Below, piece by piece: positions 51,910 through 59,697 of a stretch of DNA of 64,000 nucleotides; the stretch's first letter is position 1; every line of letters starts with the position of its first letter. The DNA comes from Rhodoferax sp. (lineage in GTDB: Bacteria > Pseudomonadota > Gammaproteobacteria > Burkholderiales > Burkholderiaceae_C): contig NZ_JABBPD010000008.1 of NCBI RefSeq assembly GCF_012927445.1, positions 124,001 to 188,000 of the forward strand. Reading direction: 5' to 3'. Below the pieces are notes generated by a model. The model did not search any database. It was not told the origin of the DNA and was given only the letters and a program-made list of their open reading frames with translations. The position numbers were made by a program, and so were the translations under genes.

Positions 51910-51984
51910 ATGTTGCAGTGCAGCATGAATTAATTATAGGGTGATCCCGAAACACTGCAAGCAATTTTTATTGCGATGCAACAT
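51910..51984 (-). promoter_or_regulatory. PhaR-type operator candidates upstream of phaP
   Basis: ATGTTGCAGTGCAGCAT (51910-51926) and ATTGCGATGCAACAT (51970-51984) share TTGC-N3-GCA. This resembles the CTGC-N3-GCAG operator known for PhaR of Paracoccus. The first is an almost perfect 17-bp palindrome. Confidence 0.5.
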
Positions 51985-52039
51985 ATTAGACCGCATATTC
52001 TAGAAAAGGGCGCTCGGCTAGCTCCGACACAATAGCGTC

Positions 52040-53008
52040 ATGAAGGCTTTTTACTCGGATCATTTTGTCTTGCCCCTGCCGCCGGGGCATCGCTTCCCTA
52101 TGGCCAAGTACGGCATGCTGCGCGATCACTTGACGCGGGATTTTCCAGCCGTTGAATTGATGGCGGCACCCTGTGCCAGTGATGGCGAGTTGGCACTGGC
52201 GCACAGCCCGGCCTATGTCGCATCAATCGCAGACGGCACATTGGACGCCGCGGCCCTGCGTGAGATTGGTTTTCCCTGGAGCACTGCCATGGTGGAGCGC
52301 TCGCGCCGCTCTGTCGGGGCGACGGTGGCGGCGGTGCGTTGCGCCTTGGTGGACGGCATTGCCGCCAATCTGGCCGGCGGCACGCACCATGCCTACGCGG
52401 ACAAAGGTGGTGGTTTTTGTGTCTTCAACGACGTGGCGGTGGCCGCGCGGTTGATGCAGGCCGAGTGGGGCCGCAAAACTGGCTTCCACCCTGCGGGCAT
52501 CGCCGATGCGGCTCTGCGTCCGCCACTGCAGGTGGCGGTGATCGATCTGGATGTTCACCAGGGCAATGGCACGGCGCACATCTTCAAGGGTGATGACAGT
52601 GTGTTCACGCTGTCGCTGCACGGGGACAAGAATTTTCCGTTTCGCAAAGAATGCAGTGATCTGGATGTGCCGCTGGCCGATGGATGTGGTGATGTCGACT
52701 ACCTGATGGCGCTTGAGCGTGCGCTGGACGAGCTGGGCAACCGTTTCAATCCGGGGCTGGTGATCTATCTGGCCGGAGCTGACCCGTTTGAGGGGGATCG
52801 TCTGGGCCGGCTCAAACTCAGTGCTGACGGTCTGGAAGCGCGCGATCGGCGGGTGTTTGACTGGTGCTTTGCCCGGCACATTCCGCTGGCTTTCGTCATG
52901 GCGGGGGGCTACGGGGTGAAGATCGAAGAAACGGTGCAAATCCAGCTCAACACCTACCGTGTCGCGCTCGCGTATTGGCAGCGTTGGCAGGCTTTGAAGG
53001 CCGCTTGA
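52040..53008 (+). CDS. Histone deacetylase-family hydrolase
   Basis: A 322-residue zinc-dependent amidohydrolase of the arginase/deacetylase fold. Active-site motifs are GGTHHAYADKGGGFCVFND (paired histidines), VIDLDVHQGNGTA (zinc Asp and His) and GADPFEGDRLG (second zinc Asp). In bacteria such enzymes act on acetylated polyamines or small amides, and some on lysine. The Tyr of the classical GGY loop is seen in MAGGYGVKIEE. It is the first gene of a probable run with the thioesterase and nitroreductase genes. Confidence 0.88.
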   Translation: MKAFYSDHFVLPLPPGHRFPMAKYGMLRDHLTRDFPAVELMAAPCASDGELALAHSPAYVASIADGTLDAAALREIGFPWSTAMVERSRRSVGATVAAVRCALVDGIAANLAGGTHHAYADKGGGFCVFNDVAVAARLMQAEWGRKTGFHPAGIADAALRPPLQVAVIDLDVHQGNGTAHIFKGDDSVFTLSLHGDKNFPFRKECSDLDVPLADGCGDVDYLMALERALDELGNRFNPGLVIYLAGADPFEGDRLGRLKLSADGLEARDRRVFDWCFARHIPLAFVMAGGYGVKIEETVQIQLNTYRVALAYWQRWQALKAA

Positions 53009-53044
53009 ATGCTTTGCACTGGCGCACTGGCAAAATCAGACTAC

Positions 53045-53491
53045 ATGACGCAAATCAAACCTGAAAAACCGCAACCCGAGCCGCGCACTGCCTACAAGGT
53101 ATTTCGCACGTTGGGTACCCGCTGGATGGACAACGACGCCTACGGCCATGTCAACAACGTGGTTTATTACAGCTGGTTTGACACCGCCGTGAACGCCTAC
53201 CTGATTGAGCAGGGCGTGCTCGACATTCACCACGGTGAAACCATCGGTCTGGTGATTGAGACCCAATGCAATTATTTTTCGCCACTGGCTTTTCCGCAGA
53301 CGGTGGAGGCCGGAATTCGTGTGGCCCGGCTGGGTTCCAGCAGCGTGCGCTATGAAATCGGTCTGTTTGCCCAAGGCGAACCGCTCACCGCCGCCAAAGG
53401 CCACTTTATCCATGTGTATGTCGACAAGCAAACGCGTCGGCCGGTGCCTTTGCCTTTCAATCTAAAAACTGTTCTGGAGACCCTTGTATGA
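53045..53491 (+). CDS. Acyl-CoA thioesterase, 4HBT/YbgC-like
   Basis: Hot-dog thioesterase of 148 residues. The signature is TRWMDNDAYGHVNNVVYYSWFDTAVNAYL with the catalytic Asp of the 4-hydroxybenzoyl-CoA thioesterase type (DNDAYGHVNN). VIETQCNYFSPLAFP and GSSSVRYEIGLF are the following strands. Two starts are open, 53009 and 53045; the second begins just before the conserved region. Its stop overlaps the nitroreductase start by four bases. The acyl substrate is unknown. Confidence 0.88.
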   Translation: MTQIKPEKPQPEPRTAYKVFRTLGTRWMDNDAYGHVNNVVYYSWFDTAVNAYLIEQGVLDIHHGETIGLVIETQCNYFSPLAFPQTVEAGIRVARLGSSSVRYEIGLFAQGEPLTAAKGHFIHVYVDKQTRRPVPLPFNLKTVLETLV

Positions 53492-54183
53492 CCCAAACCA
53501 TTGTGGATGTGGCGATCACCTCGCGCATGTCCGCCCGTGCCTTTACCCCGCAGCCTGTTCCGCGTCAGACTCTCACCGAGTTGCTGCAGGTGGCCAGTCG
53601 GGCACCATCGGGCACCAACACCCAGCCGTGGAAGGTCTATGTGTTGCAGGGCGCCAGCCGCGATACCTTGTGCGAAAAGGTGTGCGCCACTCACGATGCA
53701 ATTCGTGCCAACCCGGCGCTGGCCGCTGATTACCGCGAAGAATACGACTACTACCCCGAAAAATGGGTCAGCCCTTACATTGATCGCCGCCGCGAGAACG
53801 GCTGGGGCCTGTACGGTCTGCTGGGCATTGGCAAGGGTGACAAGGACAAGATGCATTTGCAGCATCAGCGCAATTACAAGTTCTTTGATGCGCCGGTCGG
53901 CCTGATGTTCACGATGGACCGCGTCATGGGTCGGGGCTCGCTGATGGACTACGGCATGTTCATGCAAAACATCATGGTGGCGGCGCGCGGCCGCGGTCTG
54001 CACACCTGCCCACAGGCGGCTTGGAACGGGTTTGCCAAAATCATCCTGCCGCACATCGGGGCAGGCGCGGACGAAATGCTGGTCTGCGGTATGGCATTGG
54101 GCTATGCCGATGAAACCGATGTGGTAAATACGTTTCACACGCCCCGCGTGCCGGCGGAAGAGTTCACGCACTGGCTGGATTGA
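53488..54183 (+). CDS. Nitroreductase-family flavoprotein
   Basis: FMN-dependent oxidoreductase of 231 residues. The N-terminal motif SRMSARAFTPQPVPRQTLTELLQVASRAPSGTNTQPWKVYVL binds FMN phosphate, and the C-terminal GLHTCPQAAW and MLVCGMALGYADE are standard. NADPH-dependent reduction of nitro compounds, quinones or enones is possible. The insert around residue 85-130 (REEYDYYPEKWVSPYIDRRREN) is longer than in short nitroreductases. It is translationally coupled to the thioesterase gene. Confidence 0.9.
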   Translation: MTQTIVDVAITSRMSARAFTPQPVPRQTLTELLQVASRAPSGTNTQPWKVYVLQGASRDTLCEKVCATHDAIRANPALAADYREEYDYYPEKWVSPYIDRRRENGWGLYGLLGIGKGDKDKMHLQHQRNYKFFDAPVGLMFTMDRVMGRGSLMDYGMFMQNIMVAARGRGLHTCPQAAWNGFAKIILPHIGAGADEMLVCGMALGYADETDVVNTFHTPRVPAEEFTHWLD

Positions 54184-54279
54184 GGGCGCTCACCCGGTGA
54201 GTCGTTTTTTCTTTGGCCCGACCGCGCAGACCGGTTATTTGCGCGGGTGGCGGGGCAACATCACTCTTAAAGCTTGCGC

Positions 54280-55515
54280 ATGATCATCACCAGCCTTCTC
54301 GATACCGATCTTTACAAGTTCACCATGATGCAGGTGGTCTTGCACCAGTTCCCGGGTGCGCAGGTGGAATACAAGTTCAAGTGCCGCAACCCGGGCATTG
54401 ATCCCGCTTCCGGTCAGGCTGCACATAACCTGGCCGCGCATGTGAACGAAATTCGCGATGAAATCGGCGCACTCTGCCGCTTGCATTTTCAGGATGCCGA
54501 GCTGGCCTATTTGCAGTCGATGCGCTTTATCAAGAGCGACTTTGTCGACTTCTTGGGGCTGTTCAAGCTCAACGAAAAATACATCGCCGTGACCGCCTTG
54601 CCCTCGGGCGAGATCGACATCACCATCCGGGGCCCGTGGCTGCACACCATCCTGTTTGAGATTCCGGTGCTGGCCATCGTCAACGAGGTCTACTTTCGCA
54701 ATACACAAAAACAGCCGGATCTGATGGAGGGACGGCAACGGCTGGACGTCAAGATTGAGCAGTTGCGTGCAGACGGTTTAAGTGATCTGAAAATTGCCGA
54801 TTACGGCACGCGCCGCCGGTTTTCAAAAGCTTGGCATGAAGAAGTCTTGCGTGTGCTGGCCGCTCGTTTGGGTACCGGTCAGAGTCCTGGCCATGCCACC
54901 GGCGCGGCGGGTCAACTGGCCGGTACCAGTAACGTATGGTTTGCCATGCACCTGGGCCTCACGCCACTGGGCACCATGGCGCATGAGTTCCTGCAAGCCT
55001 GCCAGGCGCTAGGCCCACGTTTGCGTGACAGCCAGATCTATGCTTTTGAGTCATGGGCGAAAGAATACCGGGGCGACTTGGGCATTGCCCTGAGCGATGT
55101 CTACGGCATGAGTGCCTTTTTGCGCGACTTTGACCTGCTGTTCTGCAAGCTGTTTGATGGTGCCCGGCATGACAGCGGCGACCCTTTCCTGTGGGGCGAG
55201 CGCATGCTTGAGCATTACGTTAAAAACCGGGTTGATCCGCGAACCAAAACCCTGATATTCAGCGACGCGTTGACCGTGCCGCGCACCATCGAGCTCTACC
55301 AGCAGTTCCAAGGGCGCTGCCAGTTGGCCTTTGGTATCGGCACCAACCTGACCAATGACCTGGGTTATGAGCCGCTGCAAATCGTCATCAAGATGGTGCG
55401 TTGCAATGGCCAGCCGGTCGCCAAACTCAGCGATACACCGTCCAAGGATATGTGTGACGATGAAAAATACCTGGCCTATTTGCGCCAGGTGTTTGATATT
55501 CTTCCGCCGGCCTGA
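54280..55515 (+). CDS. pncB: Nicotinate phosphoribosyltransferase
   Basis: Salvage of nicotinate to nicotinate mononucleotide for NAD synthesis. The 411-residue protein begins [37 protein letters not shown]. Further motifs are [19 protein letters not shown]-like [19 protein letters not shown] with the phosphorylatable His region, [23 protein letters not shown] and [17 protein letters not shown]. An in-frame TTG two codons earlier is possible but the ATG is preferred. It lies about 100 bp after the nitroreductase. Confidence 0.95.
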   Translation: MIITSLLDTDLYKFTMMQVVLHQFPGAQVEYKFKCRNPGIDPASGQAAHNLAAHVNEIRDEIGALCRLHFQDAELAYLQSMRFIKSDFVDFLGLFKLNEKYIAVTALPSGEIDITIRGPWLHTILFEIPVLAIVNEVYFRNTQKQPDLMEGRQRLDVKIEQLRADGLSDLKIADYGTRRRFSKAWHEEVLRVLAARLGTGQSPGHATGAAGQLAGTSNVWFAMHLGLTPLGTMAHEFLQACQALGPRLRDSQIYAFESWAKEYRGDLGIALSDVYGMSAFLRDFDLLFCKLFDGARHDSGDPFLWGERMLEHYVKNRVDPRTKTLIFSDALTVPRTIELYQQFQGRCQLAFGIGTNLTNDLGYEPLQIVIKMVRCNGQPVAKLSDTPSKDMCDDEKYLAYLRQVFDILPPA

Positions 55516-55555
55516 CGCCTCGCGTTAGCCGGCCTTGCGTTTTGGAAACAACTAT

Positions 55556-56965
55556 ATGAAATTTGCACATTGGATGGCTGCGGCCACCGTGTTCGCGCTG
55601 CCGGGGCTGGCTCGTGCCGCTGAGTTGGACGGCAGCCAGCTCTCGCCCCTGTGGGGTGTGCCGTTTGCCGGCATCCTGCTGTCGATTGCCCTGGTGCCGC
55701 TGCTCGCACCGCACTTCTGGCACCACCATTTTGGCAAGGTGATCGCCGCCTGGGCATTGGCATTTTTGTTGCCGTTTGCTGTGGTGTTTGGCCCGGCGGT
55801 GGTCGGGGCCAATTTAGGGCACGCGCTGCTGGCCGAGTACATTCCGTTCATCCTGCTGCTGACCGCCTTGTTCACGGTAGCTGGTGGCATTTTTATTCGG
55901 GGCAACCTGCACGGTAGTCCGGGGCTCAATACGGCCATCCTGGCGATTGGCGCGGTGCTGGCCAGCGTGATGGGCACCACGGGTGCCTCCATGTTGATGA
56001 TTCGCCCGTTGATCCGCGCCAATGACAACCGCAGGCATACCGCCCATGTGGTGGTGTTTTTCATCTTCATTGTGTCGAATGCCGGTGGCTCGCTGACGCC
56101 GCTGGGTGATCCGCCGCTGTTCCTGGGCTTCCTCAAAGGCGTGGATTTTTTCTGGACCGTGCGGCACATCTTTCCGGAAACGCTGTTTCTGGTGGGGACG
56201 CTGCTGGCGCTGTTTTTTGTGCTGGACAGCGGGTACTACCACCGGCGCGAGGATATCCGGCCAGTGGACCCGACACCGGACAACAGCCGCATCGGCTTCG
56301 AGGGTGCAGCCAACTTCTGGCTGCTGGGTCTGATTGCGGCCTTGGTGCTGCTCAGTGGGTTATGGAAATCAGCCGTGGTTTTCCATCTGTGGGGCACCGA
56401 GCTCGGCTTGCCTGGACTGGTGCGGGACGCGGGCTTGATCGTTGTGACGCTGGTGTCGCTCCTCCTCACGCCCCAGCAAGTGCATGAGGACAACCAGTTC
56501 TCCTGGGGTCCGATGCAAGAGGTGGCCAAGTTGTTCGCTGGTATTTTCCTGACCATCATTCCCGTGATTGCCATGCTCAAGGCTGGTGTCAACGGGCCGT
56601 TTAGCGCGATTGTTGCGGCCGTCACCCGGCCTGACGGCACGCCCGACCCGGCCATGTATTTTTGGGCCACTGGCGCCCTGAGTTCATTCCTCGACAACGC
56701 GCCCACTTACCTGGTGTTCTTCAACACGGCGGGCGGCGACCCCCAGGTGCTGATGAATACGCTGGCACCCACCCTGGCCGCCATTTCAGCGGGCGCCGTC
56801 TTCATGGGCGCCAATACCTATATTGGCAACGCCCCCAACCTGATGGTCAAGGCCATCGCTGAAGACCGGGGCGTCCGGATGCCCGGATTCTTTGGTTATA
56901 TGGCGTGGTCGGGTGCGGTCCTGATTCCGTTGTTCGTCCTCATGACCTTCATTTGGTTCCGTTAA
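55556..56965 (+). CDS. Sodium/proton antiporter, NhaD type
   Basis: Inner-membrane ion transporter of 469 residues with about 12 helices and an N-terminal signal-like helix (MKFAHWMAAATVFALPGLARA). Blocks typical of the ion-transporter NhaD/citrate superfamily are VMGTTGASMLMIRPLIRAN, FIFIVSNAGGSLTPLGDPPLFLGFLKG and ALSSFLDNAPTYLVFFNTAGG, then GAVFMGANTYIGNAPNLMVKAI. Sodium export is inferred from family. It starts 40 bp after pncB and is followed 11 bp later by the dehydrogenase gene, so these may share a transcript. Confidence 0.88.
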   Translation: MKFAHWMAAATVFALPGLARAAELDGSQLSPLWGVPFAGILLSIALVPLLAPHFWHHHFGKVIAAWALAFLLPFAVVFGPAVVGANLGHALLAEYIPFILLLTALFTVAGGIFIRGNLHGSPGLNTAILAIGAVLASVMGTTGASMLMIRPLIRANDNRRHTAHVVVFFIFIVSNAGGSLTPLGDPPLFLGFLKGVDFFWTVRHIFPETLFLVGTLLALFFVLDSGYYHRREDIRPVDPTPDNSRIGFEGAANFWLLGLIAALVLLSGLWKSAVVFHLWGTELGLPGLVRDAGLIVVTLVSLLLTPQQVHEDNQFSWGPMQEVAKLFAGIFLTIIPVIAMLKAGVNGPFSAIVAAVTRPDGTPDPAMYFWATGALSSFLDNAPTYLVFFNTAGGDPQVLMNTLAPTLAAISAGAVFMGANTYIGNAPNLMVKAIAEDRGVRMPGFFGYMAWSGAVLIPLFVLMTFIWFR

Positions 56966-56976
56966 AGAAAGCTTCC

Positions 56977-57948
56977 ATGAATAAACCCAAAATCCTCGTC
57001 GCCCGTGCCGTCTTTCCTGAAGTACTTGCCAAACTGGCCCAGCACTTTGATGTCGAATCGAACCAGACCGATGAACTCTGGACCCCTGTGCAGCTGATTG
57101 CCAAATTACAAGGCAAGCAGGGCGTCTTCACCACCGGCAGTGAACGGATTGACGCTGCGCTGTTGGCCGCTTGCCCGTCCTTGAAAATCTGCGCCAACAT
57201 GGCGGTGGGTTACAACAACTTCGATCTCGACGCCATGACCGCGGCGGGCGTGCTGGGCACCAATACGCCCGATGTGCTGACCGAGACCACGGCCGATTTC
57301 GGCTTTGCCCTGCTGATGGCCACGGCGCGCCGCATGGCCGAAGCCGAACATTTTTTGCGGGCCGGGCAGTGGACCCGGTGGAGCTACGACATGTTGGCCG
57401 GCTCCGACATTCACGGCAGCACGCTCGGCATTCTGGGCATGGGCCGCATCGGGCAGGGGATTGCCCGACGCGGGGCGCTTGGTTTTGGCATGAAGGTGAT
57501 TTATCACAACCGCTCCCGCCTGGACGCCGCCACCGAGGCGGAATGCAAAGCCAGTTTTGTCAGTAAAGAAGAGTTGCTTAAAACCGCGGACCATCTGGTC
57601 CTGGTGCTGCCGTACTCCGCATCCTCGCACCATGCCATTGGTGCGCCAGAGTTGGCGCAAATGAAGCCCACCGCCACGCTCATCAACATTGCCCGCGGCG
57701 GCATTGTGGATGACGCCGCTTTGGCCGCCGCCTTGCGCAACAAGACCATCGCCGCCGCCGGGCTCGATGTGTTTGAAGGCGAGCCCAGCGTGCATCCCGA
57801 CTTGCTGACGGTTCCGAACGTGGTGCTGACCCCCCACATTGCCAGCGCCACCATGCCAACACGCTTGGCCATGGCTAACTTGGCGGCGGACAACCTGATT
57901 GAATTTTTTATGAAAAATAAGGCGCTAACCCCCGTTAATCATGCGTGA
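56977..57948 (+). CDS. D-2-hydroxyacid dehydrogenase (glyoxylate/hydroxypyruvate reductase type)
   Basis: NAD(P)H-dependent reductase of 323 residues. It has the nucleotide loop LGILGMGRIGQGIARRG near residue 148-164, the catalytic Arg in INIARGGIVDD, Glu in DVFEGEPSVHPDL and His in VVLTPHIASAT. The MAVGYNNFDL segment is typical of the GhrB group, so glyoxylate or hydroxypyruvate is the likely substrate. The ATG at 56977 follows a GAAAG stretch and comes 11 bp after the antiporter stop. Confidence 0.92.
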   Translation: MNKPKILVARAVFPEVLAKLAQHFDVESNQTDELWTPVQLIAKLQGKQGVFTTGSERIDAALLAACPSLKICANMAVGYNNFDLDAMTAAGVLGTNTPDVLTETTADFGFALLMATARRMAEAEHFLRAGQWTRWSYDMLAGSDIHGSTLGILGMGRIGQGIARRGALGFGMKVIYHNRSRLDAATEAECKASFVSKEELLKTADHLVLVLPYSASSHHAIGAPELAQMKPTATLINIARGGIVDDAALAAALRNKTIAAAGLDVFEGEPSVHPDLLTVPNVVLTPHIASATMPTRLAMANLAADNLIEFFMKNKALTPVNHA

Positions 57949-57956
57949 GTAGCTAT

Positions 57957-57973
57957 TGAATATATAGCATTAA
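57957..57973. repeat. Short GCTAT/ATAGC hairpin between convergent genes
   Basis: TAGCTAT-TGAA-TATATAGC-like hairpin in the gap between the dehydrogenase and tpsB stops. The arms are those of the palindromes near ogt and in waaC, so it may be another reduced copy; it may also help end transcription. Confidence 0.3.
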
Positions 57974-57981
57974 AGGTTTTC

Positions 57982-59697
57982 TCAAAATCGTCGGCTAACT
58001 TCCACCCAGGCCCGCGTGGCGTTGGTGCTGCCCACCAAAGCCGGGGTGGGGCCGACCGGTGTAGCGACATACGTCTTGGCGCCCCACTGGTCGGGGCCGC
58101 TCCAGTTAAGGCCAACGCCTGCGCCGCTGAGGGCTGCGCTGTTTTCTCCCGTTGCCCACGTGTTGTGATTGACCGTCACATTGGCGCTGTCGATGAATGC
58201 CAGCGCCAGCCATTGCCCACCCCCGGCTTGGCCCAGATCGTGCCGGTATTCAGCACTGACAAAATAGCCGCTGTCACCCGACACGGCGCCCATGTCATAA
58301 GCCCGCACCGTGTAGGGCCCGCCCACACTCATCTTTTGCGACGAGTCCAGGTTGGTGTCGGACCACTGACCCGAGAAGGCGAGGTACAAGGTGTTGGCGG
58401 AACCCAGACCCTGCAGGCGGGCCAGGCTGACATTCCATTTGGAGAAATTGCCTTGCGTCCTGACGGTGGCCGCGTCGGCCAACTGGGCCGCATTGTCATC
58501 AAAACCAACACGTCCTGCGGTCCAGCCCAGACTCCAGGTGTTGATGCCGCCAGCCCCGAGCAGGTCTCTGGCATCGCCGGTCAGGCTGAGCGTCCAGTTC
58601 TCCAGACGCCGGTCCGTGCGGATAGAACTGGCATCCACGTGATCGCGCAGTTGCAGTTCGTCATATTGAATCTGCCCGTACAAATTAAAGTCCCGGCTGC
58701 GCAGTAACGTCTGCTTGCCCCACAGGCTGCTGACCTCCGCCGTGCCATGCGCGTTCAGTGCCGCCAGTGGGGCGCCCAAGGTGTAGTCCAGCGCCGAATA
58801 GGCGCCACCCAGTCGTGTACCCTGCCCATTCAACATCGACTCATAGGCCAAGCGGCCATAGTTCATGCCGCTGCCCGAGCTGAGCCCGCTCACGCTCAAA
58901 GTGTCGCCATGGTGTAGCGGGTTATTGAGGCTCAGCGTGCCGCCGATGCGCTCGCGTCCGGTGTAGCGGTTGCCGTAACCGTCTAACACTACATTGCCCG
59001 AAATAACGGGCCCCGGCGTGGTCTCAACCAGCAAGTCGGATGTGCCGACCGCATCACCCGGCTTCAAGGTAGCGTTGACCACGACGCCTGCGAAATCGAA
59101 TATCAGCAACAGCGCATGGTCCATCTCAGCCTGGTCGATGGCTTGCCCGCTCTGCAGAGGCGCTAGGGTGGCTTGCAGTAAATCCGAACTCACCAGACTG
59201 GTATTGTCCAGCTTGACCTTGCCATAACGCGCCTCAATGACCTCGATGTGCACCACGCCAAGGGCAATGGTCTGCGCCGGGATGATCGCCCGGGCCAGCG
59301 GATAACCTTGGCTTTGGTAGTACGCCGTGATGCGGGCAGCCAATTCACCCAGCTGGGGCAGGGTGAGCGTTTGGCCTTGCGCGTTGGCCACCAACGCCAG
59401 CAGGGTGGGTGTGTCAACCCGCGTGTTGCCCACGATCTGGATACTTTGCACCAAGAAAGGCGCGCTGGATGGCAGTTTGGAGCCGTCGGTTTGCTCAATG
59501 GTCAGCCCGGTGCCGCTGGCAGAGGGCAACGGCGGCATGGAAGGCTGAATCTGCTGCAGGATGGCGCCCGCATCGGGTATGACCGGGCCCGCCGCCTGGG
59601 CGGCCAGTGGGGCAAAAGTCAGCAGCAATGCTGCTACCAGCGGCGAGACGGTTTGCATTGGGGTAAAAATATTTTTCAGGGGAAATCTCTTATTCAT
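57982..59697 (-). CDS. Two-partner secretion transporter TpsB (FhaC/ShlB family)
   Basis: Outer-membrane pore of 571 residues that exports the TpsA protein encoded just upstream. It has a signal peptide ending AAQAA, a proline-rich linker with the N-terminal plug helix region (about 40-75), two POTRA domains (FLVQSIQIVGNTRVDTPTLLALV, about 83-155; VIEARYGKVKLDN, about 160-235) and a 16-strand barrel. The conserved barrel-loop motif appears as SVGGPYTVRAYDMG, with Ala in place of Gly in VRGY. The C-terminus ends SRRF with the expected Phe. Its start overlaps the tpsA stop by 8 bp. Confidence 0.93.
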   Translation of the reverse strand: MNKRFPLKNIFTPMQTVSPLVAALLLTFAPLAAQAAGPVIPDAGAILQQIQPSMPPLPSASGTGLTIEQTDGSKLPSSAPFLVQSIQIVGNTRVDTPTLLALVANAQGQTLTLPQLGELAARITAYYQSQGYPLARAIIPAQTIALGVVHIEVIEARYGKVKLDNTSLVSSDLLQATLAPLQSGQAIDQAEMDHALLLIFDFAGVVVNATLKPGDAVGTSDLLVETTPGPVISGNVVLDGYGNRYTGRERIGGTLSLNNPLHHGDTLSVSGLSSGSGMNYGRLAYESMLNGQGTRLGGAYSALDYTLGAPLAALNAHGTAEVSSLWGKQTLLRSRDFNLYGQIQYDELQLRDHVDASSIRTDRRLENWTLSLTGDARDLLGAGGINTWSLGWTAGRVGFDDNAAQLADAATVRTQGNFSKWNVSLARLQGLGSANTLYLAFSGQWSDTNLDSSQKMSVGGPYTVRAYDMGAVSGDSGYFVSAEYRHDLGQAGGGQWLALAFIDSANVTVNHNTWATGENSAALSGAGVGLNWSGPDQWGAKTYVATPVGPTPALVGSTNATRAWVEVSRRF

